Shown here in pieces: positions 17,238 to 24,819 of a stretch of 64,000 nt of DNA. The position numbers and the translations under genes were made by a program. Origin of the DNA: UBA4736 sp002404015 (GTDB lineage: Bacteria; Chloroflexota; Dormibacteria; Dormibacterales; Dormibacteraceae); the NCBI GenBank assembly GCA_036747295.1, contig DAIOCN010000013.1, positions 10,036-74,035 of the forward strand, in the 5' to 3' direction. Within the stretch, counting starts at the first letter, position 1, and each line of letters opens with the position of its first letter. The notes under the pieces are model-generated. The model was not told the DNA's origin and did not search any database. It was given only the letters and a program-made list of their open reading frames with translations.

Positions 17238-17473
17238 GGTGGCGCCGTAAGGGCGGGCTCCGCTCGCCTGTGTGAGTCCGTCTTCGCAGTGCCGACCGAC
17301 ATCTGTTGAAGGAATGGGGCATGTGGGGGAACAGGCTTGTTTCCCCCGCGCCGAAGGTGGCGCCGTAAGGGCGGGCTCCGCCTGCGCGTGTGAGTCCCCT
17401 CTTCCCAGCGCCGACCGACATCTGTTGAGGGAAGGGGGCACGTGGGGGAAACACGCTGGTTTCCCCCGCGCCG
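17238..17473 (-). repeat. Two tandem 118-bp units, diverged members of the hairpin repeat family
   Basis: Units at 17238-17355 and 17356-17473 are direct repeats. Each has GGTGGCGCCGTAAGGGCGG at one end, a GACATCTGTTGA core and a GGGGGAA/TTTCCCCC hairpin at the other end. Read on the minus strand the module order (G-run hairpin, CCTTCCCTCA, GGACTCA, GCGGAGCC, CCCTTACGGCGCC) matches the repeats at 8425, 19783, 48681 and 48819. Together they fill most of the 17198-17607 gap after PBP1A. The remaining 134 bp holds no gene I can support. Confidence 0.75.
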
Positions 17474-17607
17474 TGTCTTTGAACCTTTACAAAAACCGCT
17501 TGCCGGGAACTGGCCGGCGTGGGACGATCCGGCGGAAACATGGCGGCGAGCCTGTCACGCAAAGTTAGGACAGGCGCTGGCGGAATCGGGAGTTAGAAAA
17601 CGGCGGA

Positions 17608-17970
17608 ATGAAAACGAAGCAGCGGGAAGTCGAAGACGTCGCAACAGCCTCGGATGCCGGACACATCCACCTGGACAAGCCGATCTACACCCTGAGTGTC
17701 GCGTCGGAGATCCTGGAGACCCATCCCCGCACGCTGATGATGTACGAGCACCTCAACATGATCAAGCCGAAGCGGACGGTCACAAACCGCCGGCGGTACT
17801 CGCAGCGTGACCTGATGAAGCTGCAGGCCATCCAGACGCTGACCCGCAAGCACGGTGTCAACCTGGCAGGCGTGCGTTACATCCTGGCCCTTATGAAGAC
17901 CCTTCAGAAGGCCGGGATGGAGGCCCCCGAGGGTCTCCGCGACCTCGACGTCACTCTGCTCGACGTCTAG
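17608..17970 (+). CDS. MerR-family regulator, HspR-like
   Basis: 120 residues with one MerR winged helix-turn-helix: YTLSVASEILETHPRTLMMYEHLNMIKP, then NRRRYSQRDLMKLQAIQTL and HGVNLAGVRYIL. The VNLAGV segment and the short C-terminus without an effector domain are typical of HspR, the repressor of dnaK and clp operons. No chaperone gene is nearby and I see no HAIR-type inverted repeat, so the target is unknown. ATG start with a weak GGCGG upstream. A 19-residue tail precedes the DNA-binding domain. Confidence 0.8.
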   Translation: MKTKQREVEDVATASDAGHIHLDKPIYTLSVASEILETHPRTLMMYEHLNMIKPKRTVTNRRRYSQRDLMKLQAIQTLTRKHGVNLAGVRYILALMKTLQKAGMEAPEGLRDLDVTLLDV

Positions 17971-18053
17971 GCCGGAACACTCGCTAAGCCCTGCGGCCGT
18001 CCGCCCGTCCGCCGAGCTACTTCTGGTCGTCGTGGCAGTGGTCGCGCCGAAAA

Positions 18054-18109
18054 ACCACGTGGTAGTGTACAGCCCCCACTAAAGGTGATAGCCTTACTGA
18101 TAGGTTATC
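18054..18109. promoter_or_regulatory. Palindrome and inverted repeat upstream of the zinc-ribbon pair
   Basis: ACCACGTGGT is a perfect 10-bp palindrome at 18054-18063. Further on, GATAGCC (18087-18093) and GGTTATC (18103-18109) form an inverted repeat with one mismatch and a 9-base spacer. Both look like operator sites in the promoter region of the genes from 18135. A GGAGG follows at about 18119. Confidence 0.4.
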
Positions 18110-18134
18110 CATTCAAGCGGAGGTTGTACCGGAC

Positions 18135-18449
18135 GTGGACCCGGCGCGGATGCGCGAGCTACTCTCCCGACTGAGCTGCCCGCTCTGTGGCGGCACTCAC
18201 GGTGACACCCTGCTGGCCGTCATCGACAGCCCCGCGGGCGGACCCGGCTCGGTCCGAGCCCAGTGCGTCCGCTGCCACCTGTTCTGGTCGTTCTCACTGG
18301 AGGGCGCGTGGGAGAGCCCGGTCGCGGCCGGACACCGTCGGCGGACCCTGCCGAACGGGCCGATCAGCGACGACGAGCTGATCGAGCTGCACTGCTTCCT
18401 CAAGGACTTCTCGGGTTCCTTCGAGGAGCTGCTGGCAAGGACCGGCTGA
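18135..18449 (+). CDS. Small zinc-ribbon protein, unknown function
   Basis: 104 residues. CPLCGGTHG near residue 16 and CVRCHLFW near residue 45 form a four-cysteine zinc ribbon. The rest is polar with an acidic C-terminal helix. GTG start after a GGAGG twelve bases upstream. Its stop overlaps the ATG of a second zinc-ribbon gene (TGATG), so the two are translationally coupled. Nothing shows whether it binds RNA, DNA or protein. Confidence 0.65.
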   Translation: MDPARMRELLSRLSCPLCGGTHGDTLLAVIDSPAGGPGSVRAQCVRCHLFWSFSLEGAWESPVAAGHRRRTLPNGPISDDELIELHCFLKDFSGSFEELLARTG

Positions 18450-18643
18450 TGTCCAAAAAACGCCGGAAACTCGAGATCAAGGTGCTTCCGCTCCCGGACC
18501 CGTTCATGGAGGCGACCGCCTCCTGTCCGGTCTGCGGAAAGGACGCCAGCGCCATCGGCCGCCTCGCCATGCAGATAGTCTTTCGGTGCGAGCAATGCAA
18601 GGTGGTGTTCAAGCGCGTCCACGGGTCTCCCCTGGACTACTGA
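18449..18643 (+). CDS. Second small zinc-ribbon protein
   Basis: 64 residues starting at the ATG that overlaps the previous stop. A basic head (MSKKRRKLEIKVLPLP) leads to CPVCGKDAS and CEQCKVVFKRV, another four-cysteine ribbon. Not recognised as a known family. It is small and basic enough to bind nucleic acid, and likely works with the coupled 104-residue protein. The metalloprotease gene follows within a few bases, so the three may form one operon. Confidence 0.6.
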   Translation: MSKKRRKLEIKVLPLPDPFMEATASCPVCGKDASAIGRLAMQIVFRCEQCKVVFKRVHGSPLDY

Positions 18644-18719
18644 CCTGAAGGCGAGGGTAGCCCGGGGCCTGGTCTTCGGAGTCCTCTCCGGCCTGGCCCT
18701 GGCGGCGGTCACGGAGGCC

Positions 18720-19772
18720 GTGCGGCCTCGGGGCGGCCCTCGACCGGCGCTGGACTGGGAGGAGATCGAGCGCCTCGCCCGCCGCCGGCTGGGCGGCGAG
18801 GAGCGCCTGGGTCCGGCGCGGACCCGCCGGCTGGAGGCGCTGTACGCGCGGCTGGCGGCCGAGGTGAGGCCGGTCTTCCTGGAGGTGGTCGGCGGCCTCC
18901 CGGGCGGCGCCTCGCTGCCGTCCTTCCAGGCCCTCGACCGGGTGGGCTGGCTGGACGTCAACACCCGGATCATGCGCCGGGCCATCGACCCGCTCCTGGC
19001 CGCCAACCCCGTCCCGAACAGCCTGCTGACCGAGCTCGGGCGGGCCGGGATGGACAGGTACGTGGCCGTGATCCTGGCCTTCCTCTCGCGACGCGTGCTG
19101 GGCCAGTTCGACCCCCAGCTCTTCGGCAAGGAGCCGGTCGAGCCAAGTGGCCTCTACCTGGTCGAGCCGAACATCGCGGCCTGGGAGGCCGAAGCCAAGG
19201 TACCGGGCGAGGAGCTGCGGCGCTGGCTGATCCTCCATGAGATGACGCACGCCTGGCAGTTCGCCGCCCATCCCTGGCTGCGCGACCACCTCAACGCGTC
19301 GCTGGAGGGGGTGCTCGCCCTTGGCCGGGAGCGGGGCCTGCTGGCCCGCGGGCTTGCCCTCACGGTGGGGCTCCCCCGCCAGATGGGCGCTCTCCGCCAG
19401 ATGCAGGCGACGATGTCGCTTGTCGAGGGCTACAGCAACCTCGTGATGAACCTCGCCGGGCGCCGCGTGCTGCCGGCGTTCGACGAGCTGGAGCGAGCCT
19501 ACCGGCAGCGCACCCGGGAGCGGAGCCTGCTGGAGACGCTGTTTCTGAAGCTGACCGGGCTCGATCTCAAGATGCAGCAGTACGAGCGCGGCGAGGCTTT
19601 CTCCCGCCTGGTGCACGAACGGCATGGCATGGCGGTCCTCAACCAGGCCTGGGAGCGGGCCGAGAACCTGCCCCGGCCGGAGGAGCTGGGCGACTCCGAG
19701 CGCTGGTACGGGCGCGTCATCGCCCCCTCAACGCCCGGCCGCCGAGCTCCCCGCCCAGCGCCAGCCCACTAA
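18720..19772 (+). CDS. Zinc-dependent metalloprotease-like protein (DUF2342 / F420-associated type)
   Basis: At least 350 residues. The HExxH motif LHEMTHAWQF (about residue 172) and the DVNTRIM and MSLVEGYSNLVM segments recall the DUF2342 family, often called coenzyme F420 biosynthesis-associated but without proven function. The frame stays open upstream to about 18645 and encodes a hydrophobic stretch (GLVFGVLSGLALAA). The true protein may therefore start at CTG 18645 and carry an N-terminal membrane segment; 18720 is the first GTG. Probably co-transcribed with the two zinc-ribbon genes. No F420 biosynthesis gene is in the window. Confidence 0.7.
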   Translation: MRPRGGPRPALDWEEIERLARRRLGGEERLGPARTRRLEALYARLAAEVRPVFLEVVGGLPGGASLPSFQALDRVGWLDVNTRIMRRAIDPLLAANPVPNSLLTELGRAGMDRYVAVILAFLSRRVLGQFDPQLFGKEPVEPSGLYLVEPNIAAWEAEAKVPGEELRRWLILHEMTHAWQFAAHPWLRDHLNASLEGVLALGRERGLLARGLALTVGLPRQMGALRQMQATMSLVEGYSNLVMNLAGRRVLPAFDELERAYRQRTRERSLLETLFLKLTGLDLKMQQYERGEAFSRLVHERHGMAVLNQAWERAENLPRPEELGDSERWYGRVIAPSTPGRRAPRPAPAH

Positions 19773-19782
19773 ATCAAACACC

Positions 19783-19903
19783 GGCGCCTAGGTTAGGGGC
19801 GGCTCTGCCGGCCCGTTTGAGTCCGGAATTCGAATCGCGCGCAGGCGAATAAGTCCTCGAAAGGGAGGTAGGGTCCGGGGGAGGAACCGCAGGTTCTTCC
19901 CCC
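19783..19903 (-). repeat. Dispersed hairpin-flanked intergenic repeat, copy B
   Basis: Reverse-strand copy with GGGGGAAGAACCTGCGGTT, CCCTACCTCCC, ATTCGAATTCCGGACTCAAA and a closing GGCGCC. It fills the 135-bp gap between the convergent metalloprotease and the 150-residue protein gene. Confidence 0.75.
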
Positions 19904-19907
19904 GTCG

Positions 19908-20360
19908 TTAGTCGCGGATTTCTTCCTGGGCGGTCTCCTCGGAGATCGGGATCACGGCCACTGGCAGCTCTGAGATGTCGAAGTAGCGGATCGGCTTGTT
20001 CAGGCGCTTGGCGATCCCGACCTGGACTTTCACGCCCAGCGAGATCCGACCGAAGACCCACACCTCGTCGCAGCGGGCCAGGAGGTTGTTCATCGCCTCT
20101 CGCACCACCGTCTTGGGAACCGTGTGCAGGAGGTAGTAGTCGAAGAGCATGAACGGGCTCACCGGCACCATCCCGGAGTCGAGGATGAATTTCTGGATGT
20201 GGCCGCGCCAGTAGTAGTTGCGGTTCGACATGGCGGCGTACACGAGCCGCTTGGGGTGGCGGAGCGTCTCCTCGGCCTGGTCGAGTGCGCTTGGCTTCAG
20301 GGCTGGCTGGAAAATCCGCTCGAGGATCTCGTCAGCAGCCTTGGCCGAGACTACATCCAT
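19908..20360 (-). CDS. Hypothetical protein with a nucleoside deoxyribosyltransferase-like look
   Basis: 150 residues with ATG start. RLVYAAMSNRNYYWRGHIQKFILDSGMVPVSP and later NNLLARCDEVWVFG followed by VQVGIAKRLNKPIRYFDI follow the pattern of DUF4406-like or nucleoside 2-deoxyribosyltransferase-fold proteins: a Rossmann-like strand, a helix, a CDE-type turn and a final strand. No catalytic Glu can be assigned. It is divergent from an SDR gene, 21 bp apart. Function open. Confidence 0.55.
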   Translation of the reverse strand: MDVVSAKAADEILERIFQPALKPSALDQAEETLRHPKRLVYAAMSNRNYYWRGHIQKFILDSGMVPVSPFMLFDYYLLHTVPKTVVREAMNNLLARCDEVWVFGRISLGVKVQVGIAKRLNKPIRYFDISELPVAVIPISEETAQEEIRD

Positions 20361-20368
20361 TCGCCGAC

Positions 20369-20374
20369 TATCCT
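20369..20374 (+). promoter_or_regulatory. Candidate leaderless -10 for the SDR gene
   Basis: TATCCT lies seven bases before the GTG at 20382 with no SD. It falls in the 21-bp divergent gap, which leaves no room for a normal leader. Confidence 0.45.
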
Positions 20375-20381
20375 ATCCGGC

Positions 20382-21146
20382 GTGCCTGATTTCCAACTCA
20401 CGCAGCGCGTCGCCATCGTGACCGGCGCCAGCCGGGGGATCGGGACGGCGATCGCCCGCGGCCTGGTCGAGCAGGGTGCCCAGGTCGTGCTCTCCAGTCG
20501 CAAACAGGAGGACCTGGAGCGGGAGGCGGCCACCCTGAACGCGCTGCGATCTGACAGCGCGGTCGCCATCGCCGCCCACGCCGGCCGCCCCGACGAGCTG
20601 GAGAAGCTGGTCGAGCAGACGATGGAGCGCTTCGGGCGCATCGACATCCTGGTCAACAACGCCGGCACCAACCCCTACTTCGGGCCCTTGCTGGACGCTG
20701 ACCTGGCGGTCTGGGACAAGACGTTCGAGGTCAACCTGCGTGGCTACTTCGTGTTGACCAAGCTGGTCGTGAACGCCCATATGGGCCACCACGGCGGCGC
20801 CATCGTCAACATCGCCAGCACCGGCGGGCTGCGCCCCTCGATCGGGCTTGGCGTGTACGACATCACCAAGGCCGGAGTGGTCATGCTGACCAAGCAGTGC
20901 GCCAAGGAGCTGGGTGGCAAGGTACGTGTCAACTGCATCGCCCCTGGCCTCATCAAGACCAGGTTCGCCGAGGCGCTGTGGGGCAACGAGGAGATCCTGC
21001 GGCGTGCGTTGAGCGGCAACCCGATGGGCAGGATCGGCAGCCCGGACGAGATTGCGGGGGCCGCCTGCTTCCTGGTCTCCGACGCCTCCAGCTACATCAA
21101 CGGGCAGGTGCTCGTGATCGACGGGGGCGGGTCCGAGGGGGCTTAG
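20382..21146 (+). CDS. SDR-family oxidoreductase
   Basis: 254 residues, classical short-chain dehydrogenase. TGASRGIGTAIA is the NAD(P) motif (residues 15-26), followed by ILVNNAGTNP, the catalytic Ser in NIASTGGLRP, YDITK (Tyr and Lys) and IAPGLIKTRF. A C-terminal INGQVLVIDGGG completes the family pattern. Substrate cannot be read from the sequence. GTG start chosen because longer readings run antisense through the neighbouring gene. The 3' end overlaps the convergent epimerase by 50 bp. Confidence 0.85.
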   Translation: MPDFQLTQRVAIVTGASRGIGTAIARGLVEQGAQVVLSSRKQEDLEREAATLNALRSDSAVAIAAHAGRPDELEKLVEQTMERFGRIDILVNNAGTNPYFGPLLDADLAVWDKTFEVNLRGYFVLTKLVVNAHMGHHGGAIVNIASTGGLRPSIGLGVYDITKAGVVMLTKQCAKELGGKVRVNCIAPGLIKTRFAEALWGNEEILRRALSGNPMGRIGSPDEIAGAACFLVSDASSYINGQVLVIDGGGSEGA

Positions 21147-22209
21147 CCGGCAGCTCTGTCCGCTCGCCGCCCGGCGGCAAACGGGCGTGGATGAAGTCCT
21201 CCAGCTCCTTCTCGTACTGGTAGGCGCCGCGATCCGGCAGGAAAGGCAGCACGCGACGCTGCTGCACGAAGTCCGCGAAAGCGGCCGGAGTCTCGTGGCG
21301 GGCCCGAAAGCCCAGCAGTCGCGCCGCCCGGGCGGTTGAGAGCGTGCGCCCGAACCGCAGCAGGTCCACCAGCTGGGGCGACAGGAACGCCACGCCCAGG
21401 GCACGGAGGGCCAGCGCGCTCCAGCCGGTGCCGACGGGCGGGAGCAGGGGTGCGTGCAGCTTGGCGTTCTCGTCGAGGAGCCGGCTCAGTGGACGCGGGC
21501 TCTCGGAGGCGACGTTGTACGCCCCGGAGACGTTGCCCAGGGCAGCCAGCCGGAGCGCTTCGACGCAGTCGTCGCGATGCACCAGCTGAAGCGGGGGGTT
21601 GTAGCCCATGAAGGTCGGCACCAGCTCCAGGTCCAGGTAGCGGGCCAGGGGCGCCGGCTCCTCGGGGTTCAGGCTGTTGGCGAAGCGCAGCGTCACCGCC
21701 TGGGCCTCCGGCTGCCGGAGCTGGAATTCCTGCACGGAGGCCTCCATCTCGACCATGTCGCGCACGAAAGGGTGCGGCGAGTCCGCGGCGAGGCGGCGGT
21801 CCTCGCGCAGCCCGGCCGGCAGGTTGTGGTGCGAGCCGTAGACGTGCCCGGAGGACTTGAGCACAAAGCGCCTGACCGGGCTCCCGGCGCCGGCGCAGGC
21901 GGCCAGCAGGTTCATCGTCCCCACCACGTTGATCTCGTGGGCCTGGCGGGGGTGCAGGTCGAAGGAGTCGATCGTGGTCGCGGTGTGTACGACCGTGTCG
22001 ATCCCCACCGAACGCAGCAGCTTCCCGATCAGGCCGTGGCGGATGTCCACCTTCAGGTAGTCGGCGCGGCCCAGGTCGTGGCGCGGCTCCGTCAGGTCGA
22101 TGCCGATCACCTCGGCGACGGAGGGTTCCTCGACCAGGCGCTGGACCAGCAGCGCTCCCCACCAGCGGGAGACCCCGGTCACCAGCACGCGGTGCTTGCG
22201 AGCTGCCAT
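21097..22209 (-). CDS. NAD-dependent epimerase/dehydratase-like protein
   Basis: 370 residues of the extended SDR class. The N-terminal RVLVTGVSRWWGALLVQRL replaces the usual GxxGxxG with GVSRWWG, like a subgroup I recall from Actinomycetota. Then come IGIDLTEP, VHTATTIDSF, a VLKSSGHVYGS stretch and LRFANSLNP. The catalytic YxxxK is not clear, so activity is uncertain; the family includes sugar epimerases and reductases. A Pro/Arg-rich tail ends the protein. ATG start with TAGACT ten bases upstream. Convergent overlap with the SDR gene. Confidence 0.72.
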   Translation of the reverse strand: MAARKHRVLVTGVSRWWGALLVQRLVEEPSVAEVIGIDLTEPRHDLGRADYLKVDIRHGLIGKLLRSVGIDTVVHTATTIDSFDLHPRQAHEINVVGTMNLLAACAGAGSPVRRFVLKSSGHVYGSHHNLPAGLREDRRLAADSPHPFVRDMVEMEASVQEFQLRQPEAQAVTLRFANSLNPEEPAPLARYLDLELVPTFMGYNPPLQLVHRDDCVEALRLAALGNVSGAYNVASESPRPLSRLLDENAKLHAPLLPPVGTGWSALALRALGVAFLSPQLVDLLRFGRTLSTARAARLLGFRARHETPAAFADFVQQRRVLPFLPDRGAYQYEKELEDFIHARLPPGGERTELPAKPPRTRPRRSRAPAR

Positions 22210-22230
22210 GACCCGATTCAGTCTAGGCGG

Positions 22231-22377
22231 GTGGGCGTCTCGATCCGGCTGTTCGTCGAGGCCGCCGCCGGCCCCCTGGTCGAGATCCGCAACCAGGTCG
22301 AGCCAGAGCCAATGACGGTCGCGCGTTTCCTGCTCGGCATCTGGTGGCTGCGGCGCGTGCTTCCTAGGTCCTCTTGA
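22231..22377 (+). CDS. Possible 48-residue protein in the epimerase-helicase gap
   Basis: GTG-started frame encoding VGVSIRLFVEAAAGPLV, then a polar turn and a hydrophobic C-terminal helix (VARFLLGIWWLRRVL). It overlaps the helicase stop by 14 bp. No family is recognised. The protein looks compact and the codon bias is good, but the reading is short and could be chance. Confidence 0.3.
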   Translation: MGVSIRLFVEAAAGPLVEIRNQVEPEPMTVARFLLGIWWLRRVLPRSS

Positions 22378-24745
22378 TGACGTCCCGCTCCATCGCTTCG
22401 ACCGCGCGGCGCACCGTGTCGCCCAGGGGGTTGCCGGACTGGCGCAGGGCCCACTCCAGCTGCCGGAGCAGCGAGTAGAGCCCTTTCATGGCCTTGATCG
22501 CGTCGCCTATGTCCACGTTCGGAGGCAGCGGCAGGGCGTCCATCGGCTCCCCCGACGCCCAGCGGTAGGCGAAGTCGATGTAGTCGTGGGAGGGCGGCCG
22601 CAGGTTGGGCTCGTCGAGCTCCTGCTCGAGGTCCGAGAAGCGGAAGTAGAGCGAGCGCAGGAGGCGCGCGGTCTGGGCGATCGCCGGCGTGGGGTAGCGG
22701 CGGGGAGCCCGGGGGCCCCTGTCGCGGGCGCGGTCCTCGGCCGCCAGCATCACGACCAGGCCGCACAGCTCCTCCGGCGCCAGCCCCTCCAGGTAGCCGA
22801 GCCACACCGCCTCCGTCAGGACCAGCGTGTTCTCGCCGTAGACGCGCGAGGCCAGCATCCCCTTCTCGGTTGGCCGATCTCCGGCCAGGAAGCCGGTCTC
22901 GGTCAGGATCCGGCTCAGGCGGCGGAACTTGCGCGCGTACTCGTCGATCGCCTCGCCCACCTCGCGCTCGGTCCTGGCCACCTCGCGGTCAAGGTCGCGG
23001 ATCTCGCCGTACGCGTGAACCAGCTCGCCGAAGCGGGGGCTGCGCACCACCTTCAGCTTCCGCTGACGCTCCAGCAGCTCCTTCCCCTCCAACTCCAACC
23101 GGTGCAGCTGGCGGCCGGTCTGGCCGTGGGGGACGCCCTTGAAGCCGCCGCGCCCGCGGCCGCGCCGGCGCACCGGCACCGTCTCCCGGCGCAGCCGCCG
23201 GATCTCGATCCGGATCGCGCGGCGACGTTCCTCGATCCGGTAGTAGTCGGCCACGTCCTTCAGGGAGGCGTCGGTCGTGTCCCACGTCGCGCGCAGGTCC
23301 TCGAGCCGGCTCCGGAGGTTGGCCATCCGCTCGCCCGCGTTCTCCGACGCCAGCCGCTTCTGGTACTGGCCGAAGGATCGGGCCATGAGCTCGTCGGCCT
23401 GCTCCGGCGTGTAGATGCGGAGCAGGTTGAGGACCATGTTGTAGCTGGGCAGGAACTTGGACTCGACCACCAGGCCCTCGCCCATCGCGACCTCGTAGAT
23501 GGTCCCGATCTGGACGTCGGACTCCTTCAGGATCACCCCGTGTCCGATGGGGTCGATCCCCCGCCGGCCCGCCCGTCCCATCAGCTGGGTCAGCTCGCCG
23601 GTCGTGAGGTTCGAGAAGTTGACGCCGTCGAACTTGGTGAAGGAGGACACGACCACGGCCTTGGCCGGCATGTTGATTCCCAGCGAGAGCGTCTCGGTGG
23701 CGAACACCACCTTGATAAGGCCTAGCTGGAAGAGCTCCTCGACCAGCTCCTTGTGGTACGGAAGCAGGCCGGCGTGGTGGACGGCCAGGCCGCGCAGCAT
23801 CTGGCCGGAGTCGACCATCTTCCGGTAGAGGGCGGCCTCGTCCGAGTCGCCAAGGGCGTCCAGCCGCCGCTGCGCTATGTGATCGATCCGCGCCTTCTCA
23901 TCGGCGCTGGTCAGGTCGAAGTCGTGGTAGGAGCAGCGCTGAAGGGCCTCGCGGCAGCCGCGCCGAGAGAAGATGAAGTAGATCGCGGGCAGCATCTGCA
24001 TGCGCCGCAGCTCGCCGATCACCTCCAGCATGTCGTTGGACGGGAGGTGGCGGAAGCCGTGAACCCGGAACCCGGCCTCCTCGTCCTGGACCGCCCGCGA
24101 CCAGGTCTTCTGGTCGATGCCGCCCTCCTTCCCGAACAGGGGGTGGAAGTGGTTCTGCATCGCCAGCCAGAGCTTCAGCTCGGTCGGCCGCTCCTCGTGG
24201 TAGATCGTGGCCACCGGGCCCCGGTTCTCGCTCATCCAATCGGCTATCTCGCGGTAGTTGCCGATCGTGGCCGAGAGGCCGACGAACTTGATGTGCGCGG
24301 GCGCCTGGACGATGATCTCCTCCCAGACCGAGCCGCGCGGGAAGTCGTCGATGTAGTGGACCTCGTCCAGGATGACGTGGCGCACCAGGTCCAGCCGCTG
24401 GGGGTCCTCGTAGATGACGTTGCGCAGGATCTCAGTCGTCATCACCACGACGGCCGCGTCCTCGTTGATGTTGTTCTCGCCGGTGACCAGGCCGACCCGG
24501 CCCTCGCCGTACTGGACCCGGAAGTCGCGGAACTTCTGGTTGCTGAGGGCCTTCAAGGGCGTCGTGTAGATGACCTTGGAACCCTCCTGGAGGGCGCGAA
24601 AGATGGCGTACTCGGCGACGACCGTCTTGCCGCTCGAGGTGGGTGCGCTCACCAGCACCCCCTGGCTGCCGTCAAGCTTTTCGATCGCCTCCGCCTGGAA
24701 GGGGTCGAGCGGCCAGGGCAGGCTCGCCTCGAAGGCTTCCTTCAA
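22364..24745 (-). CDS. Ski2/Mtr4-like (HelY-type) DExH helicase
   Basis: About 793 residues. LDPFQAEAI (Q-like), APTSSGKTVVAEYA (Walker A, motif I), TTPLKALSNQK (Ia), TTEILRN, DEVHYI (motif II, DEVH), LSATIGN (III), FIFSRRGC (IV) and QLMGRAGRRGIDPIG (VI) are all present in order. A long basic C-terminal region with helix-rich segments and an RRRGRGRGG patch follows, as in actinobacterial HelY. Such enzymes unwind RNA 3'-5' and aid RNA decay or maturation. The TTG at 24745 has AGGA eight bases upstream. ATP-binding residues all look intact. Confidence 0.87.
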   Translation of the reverse strand: MKEAFEASLPWPLDPFQAEAIEKLDGSQGVLVSAPTSSGKTVVAEYAIFRALQEGSKVIYTTPLKALSNQKFRDFRVQYGEGRVGLVTGENNINEDAAVVVMTTEILRNVIYEDPQRLDLVRHVILDEVHYIDDFPRGSVWEEIIVQAPAHIKFVGLSATIGNYREIADWMSENRGPVATIYHEERPTELKLWLAMQNHFHPLFGKEGGIDQKTWSRAVQDEEAGFRVHGFRHLPSNDMLEVIGELRRMQMLPAIYFIFSRRGCREALQRCSYHDFDLTSADEKARIDHIAQRRLDALGDSDEAALYRKMVDSGQMLRGLAVHHAGLLPYHKELVEELFQLGLIKVVFATETLSLGINMPAKAVVVSSFTKFDGVNFSNLTTGELTQLMGRAGRRGIDPIGHGVILKESDVQIGTIYEVAMGEGLVVESKFLPSYNMVLNLLRIYTPEQADELMARSFGQYQKRLASENAGERMANLRSRLEDLRATWDTTDASLKDVADYYRIEERRRAIRIEIRRLRRETVPVRRRGRGRGGFKGVPHGQTGRQLHRLELEGKELLERQRKLKVVRSPRFGELVHAYGEIRDLDREVARTEREVGEAIDEYARKFRRLSRILTETGFLAGDRPTEKGMLASRVYGENTLVLTEAVWLGYLEGLAPEELCGLVVMLAAEDRARDRGPRAPRRYPTPAIAQTARLLRSLYFRFSDLEQELDEPNLRPPSHDYIDFAYRWASGEPMDALPLPPNVDIGDAIKAMKGLYSLLRQLEWALRQSGNPLGDTVRRAVEAMERDVIKRT

Positions 24746-24819
24746 CGTTTCGGTCCTGATACTCCCGATCGTAGCGGCCGAAAGTGACTGATTACCGCAG
24801 GCCCCTAGACTCAACCGCG

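Noticed and set aside
17238..17473. Tandem 118-bp direct repeats as a CRISPR
   Set aside because: Only two units, no spacers, units far longer than CRISPR repeats, and no cas genes.
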